Of a stretch of 64,000 bases of DNA, positions 56,290-63,955 are shown one piece after another. Source of the stretch: Paenibacillus sp. MAEPY2. GTDB taxonomy: Bacteria; Bacillota; Bacilli; Paenibacillales; Paenibacillaceae. Below the pieces are notes generated by a model. The model had not been told where the DNA came from. It saw nothing but the letters and a program-made list of their open reading frames with translations, and searched no databases. Numbering within the stretch: the first letter of the stretch is position 1; the number at the start of each line of letters is the position of its first letter. The DNA is taken from NCBI RefSeq assembly GCF_000499205.1, contig NZ_AWUK01000026.1:62001-126000 (forward strand), read 5' to 3'. Position numbers and translations under genes: made by a program.

Positions 56290-56318
56290 ATAATATATCC
56301 TTTCACATACAAGTGCAA
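56290..56318 (-). promoter_or_regulatory. Sigma-A promoter of the locus B regulator
   Basis: Minus strand: TTGCAC (56318-56313), a 17-base spacer, and TATTAT (56295-56290). The -10 box sits in a perfect 15-base palindrome GATATATAATATATC (56285-56299), a possible autoregulatory variant of the operator. Confidence 0.6.
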
Positions 56319-56421
56319 TAAACAAGCTGGGCTTATCTGCAGTTGTAAAGATCATTCTCCTGATATCACCCCATTTATTATGCCTGATTTCCAGGAATAA
56401 TGGGAACTTTTGTCGAACCCC

Positions 56422-56450
56422 TTGTAAAATTATATATGAATATATTTAAT
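56422..56450 (+). promoter_or_regulatory. Sigma-A promoter of the GxGYxYP gene
   Basis: TTGTAA (56422-56427), a 17-base spacer, and TTTAAT (56445-56450). The spacer and -10 are covered by the operator motif. Confidence 0.5.
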
Positions 56451-56453
56451 ATG
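56434..56453 (+). promoter_or_regulatory. Shared operator motif, copy 2 (GxGYxYP gene)
   Basis: ATATGAATATATTTAATATG differs from the copy at 55015-55034 by a single base over 20. It overlaps the -10 box, so binding would block the rightward promoter. Confidence 0.7.
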
Positions 56454-56556
56454 TGTTGGATAGAGATGTGTTGATCGGCTTTCTGCCGCGAAAGGAGGAT
56501 GGGTATTACGAAGGCACACGCTCTAATTTCTGACTATAACAAGGAGTGAATTCGCC

Positions 56557-58611
56557 ATGGCTCGTAGATTCACGATTCTCTGTTTAGCCTTCCTATGCGC
56601 TTTTTCATTAACAGCCGGTGCAGCTTCCGCTTCGGAAACAGATGTACAAAATGCTAAACCTGATGGTTCCAAACACCGTGAACTACCAAGCTTCAAAAAG
56701 CCGAAACACCTGGATGCAGCCGACATCTATGATGCGCCAGGTGACATCAAATTGTTGATGGGAACTTTGCAGGGAATCGTTAACAGGGAACAACCCCGAA
56801 TCTATCTCATCGAATCCCAGGAAGAAGGGAAATTGACCTGGCTTAAAGATATCAACGTGCCGTACACGCTCCATCCAGATTATTGGGAGGTATTCTCTGC
56901 TTATCGCAGCGAGGTCAAAGGAATGATCGTATATGATCCCAATGTACCGGATACGATTAACGTAGCAACCACGCTCGCAGGACTGAAGAATGCTGTTGTG
57001 GCCAGTCCCGAGCTGGCAGTCAAATTGTCCAAAGCGCCTTACAAATTAAAGATTATGGATGATCTGCGAGGTAAATTCAATAGTCGGATGGATGCTTATA
57101 TCTGGCAATATGAGAATCTGTGGAAGAAAACGAGTCATCAGATGTTAGTTGGACTTGATCCAGATACAGCGATTCGCATCCCTTCCGGAATGCCAGAATC
57201 TTTTGTGACGATTGCAGAGGAAAAGCAGCAGATCCGGGATGCAAGCAACCGTGATACGTATTCTCTGGACCTCTCCTCACTTCTGGGCAAAACTTCGGTA
57301 TATTTGCGATTTGATGATGCCTTCACTCAGGATGGCTGGGGACCAGCTGTGCATGAGATTACCGTTAAGGCTGATGGAAAAGAGATTGCAAAATTCGTCG
57401 CAGGAACACCGGAAGAAGAATCATTTCTTTACGACAGACAGAATTCCAAGGTTAATGAAGGTCAAGGTGGCCACCGTTTCGCCGATAATGGCAACTATTT
57501 TGTATATGAATTCAGTCCTCCTGCGGGAACTCAGAACCTGACGGCTGAGGTGGATATGTGGAACCAGTACAAAGTATCAGCGGGTAATATCCGTCCACTT
57601 TCAGCTGAGCAGCGGGAACCCTATGCCTATTTAAGAGATTATGCAGTCGCGAATAAAGCGATGGTATTCTGGTTGGATTCCAATGTGCCTGAGCAAAAGA
57701 CACTCTTCGAGAAGATCATGTCTGACGTAAAACCGGGAACTCCCTACCTCGGCTGGTTCAGCAATGATGTTGAGGGTGAGTTCAGTTCTGTTGAAATTGC
57801 TTCACGTTATGGTGTCTATGTTCTCGCTGCCGACTGGTTCAGTAACCTGACCGTTTTCTCGGGAACACAGCCTCAGCTCACTCCGGTGAAAAAATCTCCG
57901 CGACCTGCGCTGGAGAACAAAATCTATGTAACGTATACTTTCACGGAAGGTGATAATTTTCAGTATAATCAGCATCGCATGCGTGTGATGTGGGATGATC
58001 CGGCCAGGGGAAAAGTTCCGATCAACTGGACTTCGAGCCCGCTTCTCTACGAGGCAGCCCCGGCGATCCTGAATTATTATGTGAACACCGCAACACCGAA
58101 TGATCTGCTGATCGCAGGGCCATCCGGTGCAGGATACTTCTATCCGGGGGCATGGCCCGACTCAAGCTTTCGACAATTCTTGCAGCAGACCGAAAAGTAT
58201 ATGAAAAAGACAGGCATGACGATTCCTTATGTTTTGAATCGTGCAGACAGCGAGAATATACCTCTCACGCCATTTAAAGCAAGCGCTTACGAGCAGGATT
58301 ATAAGGCACCCGGCTTATTCATTAGCTATGAAGACAAGTATGGTGTTGAGATTGTTGGCGACAGTCTGCCGGTATCCACGATTCGTGGGATAAGTACCGT
58401 GCAGGACGGATTACAAGTGCTGAATGACGCAAAAGCAAATTGGGACGGCAAGTCCCCGTTGTTCGTTTCTCTTGGATTGCTTGCATGGAGCACGACCCCA
58501 TCCGATGCCTTGGCGATCACGGAAAAGCTCGGATCGGAATTCAAGGTTGTCCGTGCTGATGACTATTTCTCCTTCATTCGAGAAAGTTACCACTTGCCCG
58601 CTAGCAAGTAA
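56557..58611 (+). CDS. Secreted GxGYxYP-family protein
   Basis: 684 residues, AAGGAG 11 bases before the ATG. A signal peptide (1-26, ending ASA) is followed by the family N-domain (LDAADIYDAPGDIKLLMGTLQGIVNREQPRIYL). The namesake motif Gly-Ala-Gly-Tyr-Phe-Tyr-Pro is at residues 524-530 in the C-domain. Between them, about residues 220-345, lies a beta-sandwich-like insert (YLRFDDAFTQDGWGPAVHEITVKADGKEI) that looks like a sugar-binding module. GxGYxYP proteins occur in polysaccharide loci but their activity is not established; a role in glycan binding or cleavage is inferred. It shares an operator motif with the locus B operon. Confidence 0.88.
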   Translation: MARRFTILCLAFLCAFSLTAGAASASETDVQNAKPDGSKHRELPSFKKPKHLDAADIYDAPGDIKLLMGTLQGIVNREQPRIYLIESQEEGKLTWLKDINVPYTLHPDYWEVFSAYRSEVKGMIVYDPNVPDTINVATTLAGLKNAVVASPELAVKLSKAPYKLKIMDDLRGKFNSRMDAYIWQYENLWKKTSHQMLVGLDPDTAIRIPSGMPESFVTIAEEKQQIRDASNRDTYSLDLSSLLGKTSVYLRFDDAFTQDGWGPAVHEITVKADGKEIAKFVAGTPEEESFLYDRQNSKVNEGQGGHRFADNGNYFVYEFSPPAGTQNLTAEVDMWNQYKVSAGNIRPLSAEQREPYAYLRDYAVANKAMVFWLDSNVPEQKTLFEKIMSDVKPGTPYLGWFSNDVEGEFSSVEIASRYGVYVLAADWFSNLTVFSGTQPQLTPVKKSPRPALENKIYVTYTFTEGDNFQYNQHRMRVMWDDPARGKVPINWTSSPLLYEAAPAILNYYVNTATPNDLLIAGPSGAGYFYPGAWPDSSFRQFLQQTEKYMKKTGMTIPYVLNRADSENIPLTPFKASAYEQDYKAPGLFISYEDKYGVEIVGDSLPVSTIRGISTVQDGLQVLNDAKANWDGKSPLFVSLGLLAWSTTPSDALAITEKLGSEFKVVRADDYFSFIRESYHLPASK

Positions 58612-58643
58612 TAACGATACTTACAGCAAATGTGCAGACGCAT

Positions 58644-58683
58644 AAAAGCATCGTACCCCCGTGATGTCGGGTACGATGCTTTT
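58644..58683 (+). terminator. Terminator of the GxGYxYP gene
   Basis: A perfect 15-base stem (AAAAGCATCGTACCC) with a ten-base loop is followed by T residues, 33 bases after the stop codon. Confidence 0.95.
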
Positions 58684-58819
58684 TTTTCATGACGGAGCCG
58701 GTTGCCATTACAGACATCTTAAGTCAGCAGTATATAGTCTATCTCTCGGAAAGATTATATGCAGTTGACGCTGACTTCTAACGATTGTTATACCGTTGAC
58801 GATCCTCAATTTCAAACAG

Positions 58820-59986
58820 CTACTTCTTATCTGGTTTATCTGGTTTATCTGGTTTATCTGGCTTATCCACTTTGCCTGCTTCCAGCTTTGCAGCTCCTTC
58901 CAGAAGAAATACCCCGCTGAGCTGAGCAGAAAGGTCGAGCGGATTCTGGGCGGGTTTGCCCCAAGCCTGACCGAATAAACCGTTATCCCGGCTGCCCTTC
59001 AGCAGGGCATCGGCGTTGCGATAAATCGCCTTTTTCAGGCTCTTGTTATGCCCGGTTTCATACAACTCAACCATATAGCGGATCAATATGCCTTTGAACA
59101 AAGCACCATCTCCGTCGCTGTCCTCTTTAAATATGCCCGTCTTCTCATCTGTTAAGGCCTTCAAAGAACCGGCTGCCGTTTTCTCGGCATCTCTCAGATA
59201 CGCCTTCTCCCCCGTTATCCGGTAGAGCTCGACACCCGCTCCAATAAACGTGCCTTGATTGTAGGTGAAGATCCATGCTTCATTCACATCCAGTGTGCCA
59301 TCCTCCCGCAGTACCAAACCATCTGCTACCAGGCCTGTTTGCGAATGAACCAGATATTGTTTCTCCCAATCGTATATCTTCTTGGCCCATTCCAGATCCC
59401 CCGTATCGCCAAAACGTTCGTACAGTCTTGCAGCCAAGATGGCGGCAGGACCGTTGGAGCACGCGTTTCGGTTATCACGCTGATCCTTTTTCCAAGCCAT
59501 ACCGCCAAGCTCATCTTCCCACCAGGCGGTCTTGATGTCATCCCACAACTCCAGAACATATCCCTTCATTTCTTCACTTCCTGTTGCATCATACAGACGA
59601 AGCCCGGCAAGCGCGAGCCATTCCATATCATCGTAGAATTCATTGTGAAGTGAGCCATTGCGGGCAATGATACTGCGAACGAGTTCTTCTGCACGCTCGG
59701 TGTATGCCTTGTCTCCTGTCCGTTCGTATCCGTCCACCAATGCATCGACTGCATGAGCCTTCCACCAGTAATTCAAGGCATGCTCACCTTCTGGTGTGGA
59801 TGGATAAGCATTATTCATCATTTTGGATGCATCGTTCCAGTAGTATTCATGCAGCTTCCCTTGCGCCCACTGCGCCTGATCCGCATAACGATTCTTGCCG
59901 CCGCTTGTTGCCCCCAAGGTAGTAACCAGAATAATACTGAGTACCAGCGTGAGGCTCACTATTTTCCTTTTGCTCATCAGATCCAT
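58820..59986 (-). CDS. GH76 alpha-1,6-mannanase, secreted
   Basis: 388 residues, GGAG upstream of the ATG. A signal peptide or N-terminal membrane segment (about 8-28) precedes an all-helical toroid. The adjacent catalytic aspartates of GH76 are visible in NEFYDDMEW (Asp119, Asp120). GH76 enzymes cut the alpha-1,6-mannan backbone of fungal or mycobacterial mannans. No separate binding domain is present; the protein ends in four KPD repeats. It is the last gene of an operon with a binding protein and two permeases, so products are probably imported by that transporter. Confidence 0.92.
   Translation of the reverse strand: MDLMSKRKIVSLTLVLSIILVTTLGATSGGKNRYADQAQWAQGKLHEYYWNDASKMMNNAYPSTPEGEHALNYWWKAHAVDALVDGYERTGDKAYTERAEELVRSIIARNGSLHNEFYDDMEWLALAGLRLYDATGSEEMKGYVLELWDDIKTAWWEDELGGMAWKKDQRDNRNACSNGPAAILAARLYERFGDTGDLEWAKKIYDWEKQYLVHSQTGLVADGLVLREDGTLDVNEAWIFTYNQGTFIGAGVELYRITGEKAYLRDAEKTAAGSLKALTDEKTGIFKEDSDGDGALFKGILIRYMVELYETGHNKSLKKAIYRNADALLKGSRDNGLFGQAWGKPAQNPLDLSAQLSGVFLLEGAAKLEAGKVDKPDKPDKPDKPDKK
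58823..58868 (-). repeat. Nine-base tandem repeat encoding a KPD tail
   Basis: Four near-identical TTATCTGGT units at the 3-prime end of the GH76 gene encode Asp-Lys-Pro repeats just before the stop codon. Such repeats can vary in number by slippage. Confidence 0.8.
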
Positions 59987-60140
59987 TCCCTTCTCCAGTC
60001 GACTTATAACGAACGGTTCACTCGTAAAACAGGGACATTCATGTATGCTCCAGCTCAGATTGTCCCTCTCCCCTGAATGTGTGTTCCTTCACCTCCTTTC
60101 GAACCAAGCCAAGGCGGCTAATCATGCTTGATAGCCCGAG

Positions 60141-61028
60141 CTATTCCTTCACAGCACCCAGAACGATACCGTGGATTAAATAACGTTGGAGAAAAGGATA
60201 AATCAGCAGAATGGGAATCATGGAGACCAGAATTTTGGCAGAGTTCAGTGTGGTGTTAGAGATTTTATTAAACTGCTGCAGCTGTTCGACCGAAAGATTT
60301 TGCATCTGATCACGTGTGAGGCTGAGCCTCTGCAGATAGGTCTGAAGTGGTATTTTGGAACTGTCGTTGATCAGAATAATGCCGTCAAAGAAATTGTTCC
60401 AGTGACCGACAATGACAAACAGCGTAATGGTTGCCAGACTCGGCATGGAAATGGGAATGAAGATTTTGAGCAGGATTTTAAGCGGACTGGCTCCGTCAAT
60501 AAATGCGGCCTCCTCCAGCTCCTTCGGAATTCCCTTGAAGAAGTTCATCAGGAGAATTACATTAAAGACTGGGACTGCTCCCGGCAGAACCAGCGCCCAT
60601 ATGCTGTTGATTAACCCCAGATTGCTGATCACCATATACCAAGGCACGATTCCCCCGCTGAAAAGCATCGTAAACACTATAATCCACATATATGTGTTTC
60701 TCGATCTGAATTGTGTAACGCTGCGAGATAACGGGTACGCCATCAGGATGGTCAAAATCATGTTGATGGCTCCCCCAAGCACTACCCGCTCGACGGAGAT
60801 AAGAAAAGCTTTCCAAAACTTCGTATCATTCAGAATCTGCCCATACGATGAGAAATTCAGCTCCACTGGAAAAAAGTAAACCCGGCCTGCATTAACAGCC
60901 GTACTGCTGCTGACCGACACCATAATGGTATTAACGATCGGAGCCAGAGACATGAACGTAATCAGGATCAACGCAAACATAATCAACAGGCGGGATAGCC
61001 TGGAGCCAAGCGATTTGGATTGAATCAT
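60141..61028 (-). CDS. ABC transporter permease, LplC/YtcP-type (locus C)
   Basis: 295 residues from the ATG at 61028 (AGGAGGG 6 bases upstream); a longer frame would overlap the upstream permease. The EAA loop reads ELEEAAFIDGASPLKIL followed by IFIPISMP, and the C-terminus GIVLGAVKE is typical. It forms the locus C importer with the LplB-type permease, whose stop lies 10 bases upstream. Confidence 0.9.
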   Translation of the reverse strand: MIQSKSLGSRLSRLLIMFALILITFMSLAPIVNTIMVSVSSSTAVNAGRVYFFPVELNFSSYGQILNDTKFWKAFLISVERVVLGGAINMILTILMAYPLSRSVTQFRSRNTYMWIIVFTMLFSGGIVPWYMVISNLGLINSIWALVLPGAVPVFNVILLMNFFKGIPKELEEAAFIDGASPLKILLKIFIPISMPSLATITLFVIVGHWNNFFDGIILINDSSKIPLQTYLQRLSLTRDQMQNLSVEQLQQFNKISNTTLNSAKILVSMIPILLIYPFLQRYLIHGIVLGAVKE

Positions 61029-61038
61029 GCTAACCCTC

Positions 61039-61989
61039 CTAGAAAATTCTGTACCCCGCATACTTCGAAGCCAGCCTGTAGGAAATCACGATCAGTACAA
61101 AACTGATCACTGATTTCATCAGTCCAATCGCTGTTGCAAATGAATATTGCATGTTGATCAGACCCATACGGTACACAAAAGTATCGATAATATCGCCTGT
61201 TTCGTATACCAGCGGATTATACAGGTTGAACACCTGATCAAAGCCCGCATTCAGCACATTGCCAAGGCTTAGCGTCCCCAGCAAAATAATCGTCGGGAAC
61301 ATACCCGGCAGCGTGATGTTTAGCGTTTGCTTCCAACGACTCGCGCCGTCCATTGCGGCGGATTCGTACAATGCAGGGTTGATCGCCGTTAATGCAGCCA
61401 AATAGACAATCGTCCCGTAGCCAAATTCCTTCCAGGTATCCGTTACAATCAGCAGCGGCCTGAACCAGTCATTGCTCGCCAGAAACATGATCCGCTCCAG
61501 GCCGAGAAATTCAAGTATGTTGTTTACCATGCCATCAAAGGAAAAGATCATGGTCAACATTGTGCCCAGAACCACCCATGACATAAAATGCGGCAAATAG
61601 ACGACGGTTTGAATCGTGCTTTTGAATGCCTTCAGACGCACCTCATTAAGCAGCAGAGCGAATACGATGGGTACAATTAACCCCAGAACAATCTTCCCGA
61701 CCGCGATAACCAACGTATTCACGAAGATCTGCTTCGCATCCGGCAGTTGAAACATATACGTGAAATTGGAAAGCCCTGCCCATTTGGACCCGAATATACC
61801 TTTGGCGGGAATGAACTTTTGGAATGCCATCACAACCCCGAACATCGGTACTATAGAGAAAATGAACAGCATGACCATGCCCGGCAGCAGCATAAAATGA
61901 TAGGTCATTTCGTCAAAGGTTTTACGTTTCTTTTTCCTCGGGTAACGCACTTTCCGCTCTGGATTAACGGCTGTCTCCATCTGTGCCAT
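61039..61989 (-). CDS. ABC transporter permease, LplB/YteP-type (locus C)
   Basis: 316 residues from the ATG at 61989, with GGAGGTGG 8 bases upstream; a second ATG 7 codons earlier lacks a site. A basic N-terminal stretch (RKVRYPRKKKRKTF) precedes the first helix. The EAA loop reads LYESAAMDGASRWKQTL followed by ITLPGMFP. No ATPase gene is in the locus. Confidence 0.9.
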   Translation of the reverse strand: MAQMETAVNPERKVRYPRKKKRKTFDEMTYHFMLLPGMVMLFIFSIVPMFGVVMAFQKFIPAKGIFGSKWAGLSNFTYMFQLPDAKQIFVNTLVIAVGKIVLGLIVPIVFALLLNEVRLKAFKSTIQTVVYLPHFMSWVVLGTMLTMIFSFDGMVNNILEFLGLERIMFLASNDWFRPLLIVTDTWKEFGYGTIVYLAALTAINPALYESAAMDGASRWKQTLNITLPGMFPTIILLGTLSLGNVLNAGFDQVFNLYNPLVYETGDIIDTFVYRMGLINMQYSFATAIGLMKSVISFVLIVISYRLASKYAGYRIF

Positions 61990-62045
61990 TGTCTGTTCCA
62001 CCTCCATCATGTGCCTAATTGGACAGGCATTATCGGCGAAAGCCC

Positions 62046-62080
62046 GTGCGGAAGTCCACCATCATACTTGGCTTCCGCAC
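62046..62080 (-). promoter_or_regulatory. Intercistronic stem-loop after the locus C binding-protein gene
   Basis: GTGCGGAAG (62046-62054) and CTTCCGCAC (62072-62080) form a perfect nine-base stem, extended inward by CCA/TGG. No T-run follows. It lies between the binding-protein stop and the first permease. Confidence 0.65.
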
Positions 62081-62097
62081 CTAAGCTCACGCCATCG

Positions 62098-63735
62098 TCA
62101 TCTGCTGCTCATCTCGTTGACTTCTTCTGTAATCTCATCGCCACCCGTACGCTTCCAAGTGTCAACAAACGTATCAAATTCATCTACAGGGGCCTCCCCC
62201 ATAATGATCTTGAGCATGGTTTCCTCTTCGAGCTTCTGCAGATTCGCCCACTTCAGCTTCATCGTCTCGGTTGTTCCGTAGAAGCCTGCGGGGATCACTT
62301 CCAGATTCGGGTTGTTTGCTTCACGCTGTCCCTCGATCCGGGAGAGGTATTCGCCGTAGGTGTTTGCATCAATCGCATTCCCTTTTTCTTTGAATTCTTG
62401 ATAGGCCTTGAAAGAAACCACTCGATCTTCCTGAACAGCGGAAGCATCTCCTGCCTTATCCGCCTTAATCAAATCATCGTAATAACGCTTCAGCACATCG
62501 TCATAATCCACTTGCATCGGAATTTGGGTAGGATCATTGTTCCAGCGGCTTGCATCGGTCAGCAACTCGTCGGGATGCTCTTTCTTATAATTGATCGCGT
62601 CCTCCGTTAAGGAGTATAGGAAATCCGTTGTTAAATTGATGGATTTCATAATCGCTTCAGGATGCCCAAAATCCTTCTTCACAACGACGATACCTCCGCC
62701 CACCGGATCCTGCCGAATCGTCTTGAACTTGCCATTCTCATCCACAGGTGCGGATACGGCAACCCAGACTGCTTCAGGATCTTGCTTGATGGAATCCTTG
62801 TAGTTGGTGTAGCCGATCCACCATGGGTTAAACAGCATTCCAGCCTGTCCGTTGATGACGAGGGCTTCCTTCTCTTCATTGGAACGGACAGCAAACTGTT
62901 TATCGATCAAGCCCTCTTTATACATTGCGCTTAGCTCCGTCAGCGCTTGCTTCACTTCAGGCTGAACAGACCCATATTCAACCTGACCGTCCTTCTGTAT
63001 CCAGTTCATAGGAAAGGCTCCGTGCGCAGCGAAGATTGGCGTAAAATTCATGGCATTGGAGTCCATCACCATGCCTACAGTCTTGCCTGTTCCCGAAACG
63101 TCCTTCTCCACAAACGTTCTGGCCAGATTCCATACATCCTCGACGGTTTCAGGCAGCTTCGCGCCGACTTTATCCACCCAGTCCTTCCGGACCCACAGCA
63201 ATTGGTGCTGGTTTCCGATATTCGTCATGGGCAGACCCATGATTTTTCCGTCTACCTTCACCTGATTCAGCAGCAAATCTCCGTAGGAACCATAAATATT
63301 TTTAACGCCTTCGGAAGCTGTCTTCTCGTACACTTCCGTCATGTCGGCAATCAGATCGTTATCCACCAGCTGATTAAATATTTCGCGGCTGACCAGCATG
63401 ACATCCGGCAGGTCACCTGTGGTCATCGAGAGTGACAGCTTCTGATCCATATCATCTGTTTCCCATGCCACCTTGGCCTTGACGTTCACCCGGTCTTCTA
63501 CATAGCGTGTAGCCAGATTGTCCTCAATGGTGTCGCCGGAAGGCAAGTTGTTCACATGATTGGTATTCCGGCCGATCGTAAATTCCACTGGCGTCTCGTA
63601 TTTACCATATGGTTCATAATCCTGATCTGAAACTTGGGGCTGTGCACTATCGTTATTGCCCCCGGTACATCCGCTGAATACAGCCATCATCATGCTGCCA
63701 ATCAGCAGCGTAGCCATCGTTCTGCGCTTGCTCAT
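62098..63735 (-). CDS. Extracellular solute-binding lipoprotein of locus C importer
   Basis: 545 residues from the ATG at 63735 with AAAGGGGATG upstream; a longer in-frame start is less likely. The lipobox VFSGC gives the lipid anchor at Cys23. The fold is that of the LipO/YtcQ-type binding proteins (WVRKDWVDKVGAKLPETVEDVWNLARTF). It should bind manno-oligosaccharides released by the operon's GH76 enzyme; this is inferred from context. It is the first gene of the operon. Confidence 0.9.
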   Translation of the reverse strand: MSKRRTMATLLIGSMMMAVFSGCTGGNNDSAQPQVSDQDYEPYGKYETPVEFTIGRNTNHVNNLPSGDTIEDNLATRYVEDRVNVKAKVAWETDDMDQKLSLSMTTGDLPDVMLVSREIFNQLVDNDLIADMTEVYEKTASEGVKNIYGSYGDLLLNQVKVDGKIMGLPMTNIGNQHQLLWVRKDWVDKVGAKLPETVEDVWNLARTFVEKDVSGTGKTVGMVMDSNAMNFTPIFAAHGAFPMNWIQKDGQVEYGSVQPEVKQALTELSAMYKEGLIDKQFAVRSNEEKEALVINGQAGMLFNPWWIGYTNYKDSIKQDPEAVWVAVSAPVDENGKFKTIRQDPVGGGIVVVKKDFGHPEAIMKSINLTTDFLYSLTEDAINYKKEHPDELLTDASRWNNDPTQIPMQVDYDDVLKRYYDDLIKADKAGDASAVQEDRVVSFKAYQEFKEKGNAIDANTYGEYLSRIEGQREANNPNLEVIPAGFYGTTETMKLKWANLQKLEEETMLKIIMGEAPVDEFDTFVDTWKRTGGDEITEEVNEMSSR

Positions 63736-63776
63736 CCTGTCATCCCCTTTATCTGATTTGCTCTTGATAACCAAAT

Positions 63777-63791
63777 TGTATGCGTTTTCAA
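63777..63791 (-). promoter_or_regulatory. cre (CcpA) site of the locus C operon
   Basis: Minus strand TTGAAAACGCATACA fits the cre consensus WTGNAANCGNWNNCW at every position. It overlaps a TACAAT -10-like box (63780-63775), so catabolite repression is likely. No good -35 box is found at the right distance, which suggests an activator. Confidence 0.65.
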
Positions 63792-63893
63792 AAATGGCGT
63801 ATATGCCACATTTTTCGGATATGTATCACTTTTTTTATGACCTCCAATTTAACTTTGATTCTCTGCATCATTAAATCCTAACAAGAACCAAAC

Positions 63894-63917
63894 AAGCGGT
63901 TGCTCCAGCAACCGCTT
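63894..63917 (-). terminator. Terminator of the histidine kinase gene
   Basis: AAGCGGTTGCT and AGCAACCGCTT form a perfect 11-base stem with a two-base gap, 39 bases after the kinase stop codon. The minus strand continues with T-rich sequence. Confidence 0.8.
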
Positions 63918-63955
63918 CAGTATTCAAGCTATGTTTTTAGTATATGTTGACACAC

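Noticed and set aside
55000..56460. CRISPR or tandem-repeat array
   Set aside because: Only two copies of the 20-base motif occur, 1.4 kb apart and each in a promoter, so operators explain them better.
60090..60100. Strong AAAGGAGGT site on the minus strand between the permease and GH76 genes
   Set aside because: No ATG, GTG or TTG lies at a useful distance with an open frame, so no small gene can be supported.
61747..62610. Plus-strand frame of 287 codons
   Set aside because: Crosses the ends of two well-supported minus-strand genes and their intergenic hairpin; no start signal.
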